A stretch of DNA of 47,236 nucleotides from assembly GCA_028287035.1 (NCBI GenBank), contig JAQBQL010000068.1, positions 1 through 47,236 of the forward strand, read 5' to 3'. The notes beneath the pieces were generated by a model that ran no database searches, was not told the DNA's origin, and saw only the letters and a program-made list of their open reading frames with translations. The stretch's first letter is position 1. Each line of letters opens with the position of its first letter. The position numbers and the translations under genes were made by a program. This DNA is from Labilithrix sp. (lineage in GTDB: Bacteria > Myxococcota > Polyangia > Polyangiales > Polyangiaceae). Below, piece by piece: positions 41,378 to 47,236 of the stretch.

Positions 41378-44300
41378 ATGTCCAATACGACTCTGAAGAA
41401 GGCTCTCCTCGCGGCGCTCGTCGCGAGCGCGATCGTCATGCCCGCCGCGCTCGGCGGTCCGGAGGCGTTCGCGCAGACGCGTGCTCCGCAGACGGCGCCG
41501 GCGAAGAAGCTCCCGGCCAAGGGGGTGACGCAGTCGAACCGCGCCGACGCAGGTGCGGACGCCGCGACCACGACCGGCTCCGCTCCGACGTCCGCCGGCG
41601 CGGGCGCGAGCGACGCAGGGCCGCTCGTCACCGACGGCGGCGTCACGAGCACCGAGACGGCGGCCACCGCCGCTGCGCCGACCGCGCGGAAGATGAACCC
41701 GCCGCCGCCTCCTCCCTCGCCCGCGCAGGTCGCCGCGCTCGGCGCGCTGAAGGACGAGGTCGACGCCTACGAGAAGGGCGCGAAGGACTATCGCGACACC
41801 GTCACGACGATCATCCGGCTCCACTACGAGTCGAAGAAGAAGGAGGTCCTCTCCGGGCTCGACCGCGAGATCTCGATCGAGAAGGCCGAGCTGAAGAAGG
41901 CGCGCGACATCGCGATCGCCCGGCTCGAGAACTTCATTGCCGTGTACAGCGGCCCGCGCGCGCAGCCCGAGGCAACGCCCGACGCGATGTACCGGCTCGC
42001 CGCGCTCTACGAGGAGCGCGCGCGCTCCGAGGAGGCGACTGCCCCCGTCGAGCTCGGCCTGAAGGACGCGATCGCTCTCTACAAGCGCATCATCCGCGAG
42101 TACCCGAAGTACCGCGAGATCGCCGGCGTCTATTACTTCCTGGGTCACGCGCTCAACGACTCGGGCCGCATCCCCGAGGCGATGCAGGTGTGGCGCTCGC
42201 TCGTGTGCGCGAACCACTACGAGTATCCGGTGCCCGCCGATCCCAAGGATCCCGAGAAGGACATCGTGAAGCCGATGCCCCAGGATCACGACGAGGCCTT
42301 CTGGACGGGCTGGCGCGCGAAGTACCGCGACCCCAAGTCGGTGAGCCACAAGAACGCGGACACGACCTACGTCGACCCCTTCTTCTTCGATTCGCGCACC
42401 GCCGCCTGCCAGTACCTGGCGCAGCCTGCAGTGCGTCAGGGCGAGGACCCGAAGTACGTCGCCGAGATCTGGTGGCAGATCGGCAACTGGGAGTTCGACC
42501 AGCTCGACTTCGGCAGCGGCGTGACGAAGGAAGATCCGGGCAGCGTCTGGGGCTACAACCGCGCCGCGTCCGCCTACTCGCAGGCGATGAAGTGGAGGAA
42601 GCCGCCGCTCTACGGCGTCGCCCTCTACAAGTACTCGTGGACGCTCTTCAAGCAGCAGCGGTACGAGGCGGCGACCAAGGAGTTCGTCGTCCTCCTCAAC
42701 TACACCGACGAGCAGCAGAAGATCACCGGCGACACGGGCGCCGACTTCCGGAACGAGGCGTACACGTACATCGCCGGCTCGCTCACGAACGTCGACTTCA
42801 AGGGTCCCGAGGAATGGGAACCGTTCATCGGCCGCCCCGACATCCTCGACACCGAGCCCCGCCCCGAGGTCGCCGAGAAGAAGCTGCACGTCGCCATCGA
42901 CCGCGTTCGTGATCCGAACCTGATCCCCCAGGACAAGCCCTGGACGATCGAGATCTACCGCGCGCTCGCCCTCGAGTACCGCAGCCTCAACCAGTTCGCG
43001 AACGCGGTCGAGGTCTACGAGATGATGCTCCAGAAGTGGCCGATGGATCCCACGGCCCCGGACGTCCAGAACGCGATCGCCGAGACGTACGACCAGCTCA
43101 ATCTCACGAAGCGCCCGGGCACGCCCGAGCACGACGCGACCGCGCAGAAGGCGCTCGAGGCCCGCACGAAGCTCGCGAACTACATCGGCAACACGCCGTG
43201 GGTCGACGCGAACAAGGACAACCCGGCGGCCATCCAGAACGCCGAGCGCCTCGTGCGCGGCGGGCTCCGGCAGGCGGCGGCGCAGCACACGAACAACGGC
43301 AAGGCGGGCCTCGTGGCGGCCGGCGAGACGACCGATCCCGGTCGCCAGCTCGAGCTCCTCTCGCGCGCTGCCACCGAGTACAAGCTCGCGGGCATCGGCT
43401 GGTTCGGGTACCTGAAGCAGGACGAGAACGCGCCCGACGCGTACGAGAGCCGCTACTGGCTCGCCGATGCGCGCCGGCAGTACGTGCGCATCCAGGTGGT
43501 GCTCCACAAGGCGGCGCCGAAGGCGTACCCGGAGCCCTCGAAGAAGGACATCGACGAGGCGCTCGCCGCGGCGATGGACGTGCGCGACTCGAACGAGGAC
43601 GACAAGTACCTCGACAACGCTGCGTTCTTCGTCGTCGACGTGAGCGACGTCGACCGCGACCTCGCCTACCAGCGCGCCGAGCAGGGCAGCGCCGGGGTCG
43701 AGAAGCGCGACGAGGTCAAGTTCGACAGCCCGGACGAGGCGACCCGCAAGCCGCTGCGCGACGCCATCCCGGCGGTCGTCACGCAGAGCATGACCTCGCG
43801 CGACGAGTACGTCCGCATCGTGCCGGCGACGCTCGACGTGCAGAAGCGCGGCAACGACTACAGCTACTACGTCGCCGAACAGTACTTCCTGTACGGGCAG
43901 TTCGATCAGGCCCGCGCGCGGTTCGAGCCGATGTGGAAGGACCACTGCGGGAAGGACGAGCTCGGGTACAAGGCCTGGGAGAAGCTCATCACGATGAGCA
44001 ACCTGGAACGCGACGCGCAGCGTTCGATCCAGCTCGCCGAGGCCGAGAAGGGGCACTCGTGCGCGTTCAATCCCGAGCAGGCGGGCAAGGCCGGATCGAT
44101 CATCAATCCGACCATCCAGGAGGCCGGCTTCCTCCGCGCCCGTGAGCAGTTCGAGAAGGCGTGCGAGGCCAAGATCGGCCAGAAGTGCAAGAACCCGGAC
44201 GCGCCCGAGAAGCGCGACACGTGGCGCAAGGCGGGCGAGCTCTACGAGGCGGCTCTCGCCGCGGCGCCGGGCCGTGACGAGGCCCCCGAGGCGGCGATGA

Positions 44301-45793
44301 ACGCCGCGTACGCGTACAAGCAGATCGGCGAGTACAACAAGGCGATCGCGCTCTACAACCTGTTCATCTCCGACTACGGCTCCGACGCGCGCCTGACGGC
44401 GCTGCAGAAGGGCGACGCGAAGACGAAGGCGGCGGCCGACCCGAAGAAGTACGCCGAGCGGATCAACTACCTCGGCGAGGCGTACTCCGCGCTCGGCGAG
44501 ACGTACTACTCGTTCTTCAACTACCAGCGCGCCGCCGAGACCTACGACAAGGTCGCGCAGAACGAGCGCTTCCCGGAGCAGCGTCGCCGCGACAACGCGA
44601 AGAACGCGATGATCCTCTACTCGAACCTCGGGCAGCGCGAGAAGATGACCGCGGCCTACCGCATCCTCCTCAAGACCAACCCGAGCGCCGACGACAAGGC
44701 CGTCGCCGACTACACGGTCGCCAGCTACGACTTCAAGCAGTGGAGCCCGACCGCCGGTGACACGGGCGCGAACCGCCAGCAGCGCTTCGCCGCGGAGGCC
44801 GCGCTGACCGCGTATCACCAGCAGCAGCGGGCGTCGGCCGGCGCCGCGAAGTACCTCGTCGAGGCGGCGTACAACGTCGGCCGCATGAAGCGCTCGGCCG
44901 GCGACACCGCCTATCGCCAGTGGCTGAAGAACACCGTCGCGGCCTGGGACAACTACCGCGCGAAGGCGCCGCTCAAGGACAACAAGAGCGAGGCCCAGCA
45001 GCAGCCCTACGTGGACTACGCCGCGGAGGCCGAGTTCGTCCTCCTCGACGAGCAGATCACGGCGAGCTTCGACACCCCCGAGAAGCACAAGTACCCCGCG
45101 ACGGTGCCCGACATCTTCGGCGAGGTGCAGATCGACGCCAAGACGAACAAGCCCGTGATGGGCGCGGATGGCCGCGCCGTCATGAAGAAGAAGGGCAAGT
45201 ACCAGGCGAACGCCGCCGAGGCCGAGAAGTGGGACCTCGAGCTCGACAAGATGATCAAGAAGTACGAGTCGCTCGAGTGGGTGCCCACCGCGATCGCACG
45301 GCAGGGAGCGATCTACGACACGCTCCGCACCGGGCTCTACAACATGGTCTTGAAGAACGACGAGCTCTTTACTGCGAAGGAGAAGGCATTCATCAAGACG
45401 CTTCGCGCTGCCGGTCGTCCCGAGCTCGACGACACCGCCGACAAGATCGAAGACGCCAAGAGCGACTTCTGGCGCCAGAAGAAGCAGATCGAGCTCGACG
45501 GCGCCGACCAGGTCATGATCAAGCGCTATGCATCGGCCGTCGCCTACGCGCGCAAGTACAACATCCGCAACGCCCAGCTCTCGCGGGCCGTCAGCCGACT
45601 TGCGTACTTCACGGACATCATCTCCGGCGGCGACGCCAAGATGGCCGAGTACGTGACGTCGACGCCGGATCCCACGAACAAGGGCGCGACGAAGCTCACG
45701 TACACGTCACGTCAGTACGTGCAGACGCGACCGGGCCTCTCGGCGCTGCCGCCTCCGCAGGGCAACGCCTCGGCTTTGCCTGCGGCACCTTGA
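41378..45793 (+). CDS. Very large periplasmic TPR protein (about 1470 aa)
   Basis: A ~1471-aa exported protein. From ATG 41378 the signal peptide is MSNTTLKKALLAALVASAIV with a likely Ala-x-Ala site before Gln33. Then come an Ala/Thr/Pro-rich linker, a helical segment (about 110-180) and many TPR-like repeats spread over the whole length, for example AIALYKRIIREYPKYREIAGVYYFLG, YGVALYKYSWTLFKQQRYEA, VEVYEMMLQKWPMD, AMNAAYAYKQIGEYNKAIAL and YLGEAYSALGETYYSFFNY. Other in-frame starts are ATG 41339, which overlaps the upstream stop (TGATG), and 41369; none has a strong ribosome binding site. Large TPR proteins of this kind occur in myxobacterial gliding (Glt) clusters, such as AgmK/GltI, but direct orthology is not claimed. 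The next gene starts 20 nt after its stop. Confidence 0.85.
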   Translation: MSNTTLKKALLAALVASAIVMPAALGGPEAFAQTRAPQTAPAKKLPAKGVTQSNRADAGADAATTTGSAPTSAGAGASDAGPLVTDGGVTSTETAATAAAPTARKMNPPPPPPSPAQVAALGALKDEVDAYEKGAKDYRDTVTTIIRLHYESKKKEVLSGLDREISIEKAELKKARDIAIARLENFIAVYSGPRAQPEATPDAMYRLAALYEERARSEEATAPVELGLKDAIALYKRIIREYPKYREIAGVYYFLGHALNDSGRIPEAMQVWRSLVCANHYEYPVPADPKDPEKDIVKPMPQDHDEAFWTGWRAKYRDPKSVSHKNADTTYVDPFFFDSRTAACQYLAQPAVRQGEDPKYVAEIWWQIGNWEFDQLDFGSGVTKEDPGSVWGYNRAASAYSQAMKWRKPPLYGVALYKYSWTLFKQQRYEAATKEFVVLLNYTDEQQKITGDTGADFRNEAYTYIAGSLTNVDFKGPEEWEPFIGRPDILDTEPRPEVAEKKLHVAIDRVRDPNLIPQDKPWTIEIYRALALEYRSLNQFANAVEVYEMMLQKWPMDPTAPDVQNAIAETYDQLNLTKRPGTPEHDATAQKALEARTKLANYIGNTPWVDANKDNPAAIQNAERLVRGGLRQAAAQHTNNGKAGLVAAGETTDPGRQLELLSRAATEYKLAGIGWFGYLKQDENAPDAYESRYWLADARRQYVRIQVVLHKAAPKAYPEPSKKDIDEALAAAMDVRDSNEDDKYLDNAAFFVVDVSDVDRDLAYQRAEQGSAGVEKRDEVKFDSPDEATRKPLRDAIPAVVTQSMTSRDEYVRIVPATLDVQKRGNDYSYYVAEQYFLYGQFDQARARFEPMWKDHCGKDELGYKAWEKLITMSNLERDAQRSIQLAEAEKGHSCAFNPEQAGKAGSIINPTIQEAGFLRAREQFEKACEAKIGQKCKNPDAPEKRDTWRKAGELYEAALAAAPGRDEAPEAAMNAAYAYKQIGEYNKAIALYNLFISDYGSDARLTALQKGDAKTKAAADPKKYAERINYLGEAYSALGETYYSFFNYQRAAETYDKVAQNERFPEQRRRDNAKNAMILYSNLGQREKMTAAYRILLKTNPSADDKAVADYTVASYDFKQWSPTAGDTGANRQQRFAAEAALTAYHQQQRASAGAAKYLVEAAYNVGRMKRSAGDTAYRQWLKNTVAAWDNYRAKAPLKDNKSEAQQQPYVDYAAEAEFVLLDEQITASFDTPEKHKYPATVPDIFGEVQIDAKTNKPVMGADGRAVMKKKGKYQANAAEAEKWDLELDKMIKKYESLEWVPTAIARQGAIYDTLRTGLYNMVLKNDELFTAKEKAFIKTLRAAGRPELDDTADKIEDAKSDFWRQKKQIELDGADQVMIKRYASAVAYARKYNIRNAQLSRAVSRLAYFTDIISGGDAKMAEYVTSTPDPTNKGATKLTYTSRQYVQTRPGLSALPPPQGNASALPAAP

Positions 45794-45813
45794 CCGCTAC
45801 TGGAAACTTGAAC

Positions 45814-47184
45814 ATGCGCAACTTCGGAACGCGGATTGCCAGCTTTGCGCTCTTCGGCATCGCCCTTGCGGGAGCGTCCCTCGTCGCTCCCGCGTGCGGT
45901 GGGCCCGACAAGCCGGTCAACTACCCCGACGGCGGCTCCACCGGGACCGCGGTCACCGACAACCAGGGCGGGCAGGTCGGCGTCATCGACTCGGCCGGCA
46001 CGTCGGGCCTCGAGGGCTCCGCGAAGAGCACCTACGAGGCGGGGTGGCAGGCGTGGCTCCGCGGCGATCTCGCTACCGCCAAGTCGAAGTTCACGGAAGC
46101 GCAGAGCGCGGCGCCGAAGTCTCCGGCGCCGTCGTACTCGCTCGGCGTCGTGCTCGAGCACCTCGGCGACATCTCCGGCGCGCAGCAGGCGTATCGCGCC
46201 GCGTTCTCGAACGACCCGGCCCACGAGCTCTCGATGTGCGCGTACGCGCTGTCGCTCGCGAACAACAAGAGCCCCGGTGAAGCCGACACCTTCCTCACCG
46301 ACAAGCGCGGGAAGAACGACAAGTCACCGCGCCTGACGACGTGCGCCGCCGAAGTGAAGTCGATCCAGAACGACCACGCCACCGCGCAGACGCTCGGTCA
46401 GGACGCGCTCCGGATGGATCCGAACTTCAAGGACGCGATGGTCACGCTCGCGCGCGATCACTACCGCGCGCGCAAGATGGACCTCGCGAAGTACGCGCTC
46501 CAGGCCGTGCTCGAGGGCTTCGGCGATGCCACGCCCGCACGCGACAAGGAGAACGCGGAGGCGCACTTGCTTCGCGGTCTCATCATGCGCGAGTCCGGCT
46601 CGCGCATCGTGGCGCTCAAGGACTTCGAGGAGGCCACGAAGCGCCGCCCCGATCTCGTCGAGGCGCTGCTCAACCTCGGCTCGATGCGTCTCGAGGCCGG
46701 CAACGCCACCGAGGCGATCGGTCCGCTCGAGCAGGCGACGAAGTTCGCGCCCAACAGCGCGCTCGCGCACCTGAACCTCGGCGACGGCTACCGACTTCTC
46801 CAGCGCTACGCCGACGCCAAGAACGAGTTCGACAAGGCGCTCTCGCTCGACTCGAGCCTCGCCGCTGCACACTACGACCTCGGGCTCATGTTCCTCACGG
46901 CGCAGAGCATCCCCGGGACCAATGCCGACTCGCAGGTCTCGACCGCCATCAAGGAGCTCGAGACCTACAAGACGATGCGCGGCGCGAAGGCGCCGCCCGG
47001 CGTGAACGACGAGATCGACGACCTCCTGAACCGCGCGAAGGCGAAGCAGGCGGAGCTGAAGAACACCGTCGCGGCCGCAGCGGCAGCGTCGGCGGCCCCG
47101 GCGCCGGCCGCATCGGGCGCCGCTGCAAAGCCCGCCGCCGCAGGAAAGCCCGATGCCGGCGGCATCGTCCGGGATATGCCATGA
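45814..47184 (+). CDS. TPR lipoprotein, possibly GltE-like
   Basis: A 456-aa lipoprotein: signal peptide to Cys28 in LVAPACGG, then a short linker and a solid run of TPRs from about residue 65 to 390 (STYEAGWQAWLRGDLATAKSKF; PSYSLGVVLEHLGDISGAQQAYR; AHLLRGLIMRESGSRIVALKDFEEA; ALLNLGSMRLEAGNATEAIGPLE; AHLNLGDGYRLLQRYADAKNEF; AHYDLGLMFLTAQ). An Ala/Pro-rich tail of about 40 residues closes it. Size, lipidation and TPR content resemble the outer membrane TPR lipoprotein GltE (AglT) of Myxococcus gliding clusters. The neighbourhood of other TPR proteins agrees, but I cannot confirm orthology. The ATG at 45814 starts the signal peptide. It is likely anchored in the outer membrane facing the periplasm. 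Confidence 0.85.
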   Translation: MRNFGTRIASFALFGIALAGASLVAPACGGPDKPVNYPDGGSTGTAVTDNQGGQVGVIDSAGTSGLEGSAKSTYEAGWQAWLRGDLATAKSKFTEAQSAAPKSPAPSYSLGVVLEHLGDISGAQQAYRAAFSNDPAHELSMCAYALSLANNKSPGEADTFLTDKRGKNDKSPRLTTCAAEVKSIQNDHATAQTLGQDALRMDPNFKDAMVTLARDHYRARKMDLAKYALQAVLEGFGDATPARDKENAEAHLLRGLIMRESGSRIVALKDFEEATKRRPDLVEALLNLGSMRLEAGNATEAIGPLEQATKFAPNSALAHLNLGDGYRLLQRYADAKNEFDKALSLDSSLAAAHYDLGLMFLTAQSIPGTNADSQVSTAIKELETYKTMRGAKAPPGVNDEIDDLLNRAKAKQAELKNTVAAAAAASAAPAPAASGAAAKPAAAGKPDAGGIVRDMP

Positions 47185-47204
47185 TGAAGGGGAGGAGCCG
47201 ATCC

Positions 47205-47236
47205 ATGACCCCTTCCATGATCTCTCGCAAGCGCAT
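47205..47236 (+). CDS. Start of a further gene (truncated at window end)
   Basis: ATG at 47205, preceded by GGGGAGGAG 6-14 nt upstream, opens a frame that runs off the window after ten codons (MTPSMISRKR). The spacing of 20 nt from the TPR lipoprotein suggests it belongs to the same operon. The product cannot be identified. A second in-frame ATG lies at 47217. Confidence 0.5.
   Translation, partial: MTPSMISRKR

Noticed and set aside
41108..45088. 1326-aa open frame on the minus strand, opposite the large TPR gene
   Set aside because: It is exactly antisense to a well-supported TPR protein, is Arg/Leu/Val/Asp-rich in the manner of GC-rich shadow frames and shows no domain, signal peptide or ribosome binding site.

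Overview
The window is GC-rich throughout, densely coded and free of mobile elements. It looks like chromosome from a large-genome myxobacterium-type bacterium (Myxococcota, probably Polyangiales-like). This rests on the very high GC third positions, the many lipoproteins and TPR proteins, a Myxococcus-type PilZ protein, a myxobacterial Cys-rich lipoprotein motif, long low-complexity tails on ribosomal and GTPase proteins, and a TPR-rich envelope cluster resembling gliding-type machinery. The taxonomy is inference. I see no rRNA, tRNA, IS element, prophage or CRISPR array. No gap between genes exceeds 300 bases; the largest (12417-12665 and 37769-38013) are about 250 bases.

Layout. 1-1160: 3' end of a GH63-type glucosidase, convergent with a VWA lipoprotein (1164-2615, minus). 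2697-4609: a LytS-type sensor kinase and LytTR response regulator, followed by a MacAB-TolC type exporter operon (4737-9541: TolC-like channel, MacA-like adaptor, ABC ATPase, MacB-type permease as a separate protein). 9575-12416: a small methyltransferase, a lipoprotein esterase of the PHB-depolymerase/feruloyl-esterase type, and an RlmI-like rRNA methyltransferase on the minus strand. 12666-13871: a single-pass TPR protein carrying a perfect 9-bp minisatellite.

13959-19629 is a housekeeping block: prs, rplY (bL25/CTC), pth, rpsF, rpsR, rplI and dnaB. A strong terminator hairpin lies directly in front of dnaB and may act as an attenuator. 19693-24037 encodes a PaoABC-like molybdenum aldehyde oxidoreductase whose Fe-S subunit carries an extra N-terminal redoxin-like domain ahead of an internal Tat-like segment. 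An ArsA-like ATPase and an AsmA-like protein follow. der and era lie on the minus strand (27037-29825). A large GT-C (family 39) glycosyltransferase and a PilZ protein run to 33379.

33393-37768 (minus) is a probable four-gene unit: ECF sigma factor, zinc-finger anti-sigma factor with a TPR-like extracytoplasmic part, an unknown protein and a large Cys-rich lipoprotein. A candidate ECF-type promoter (AAC-N16-CGTC) lies upstream of the sigma gene. Divergent from it, 38014-47236+ holds a coupled run of exported proteins: a coiled-coil/beta protein, an 809-aa TPR/coiled-coil protein, a ~1470-aa TPR protein, a TPR lipoprotein and the first codons of a further gene. It looks like an envelope-spanning assembly and is the best candidate for an under-described system here. 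The fused redoxin/Fe-S subunit and the dnaB leader come next.
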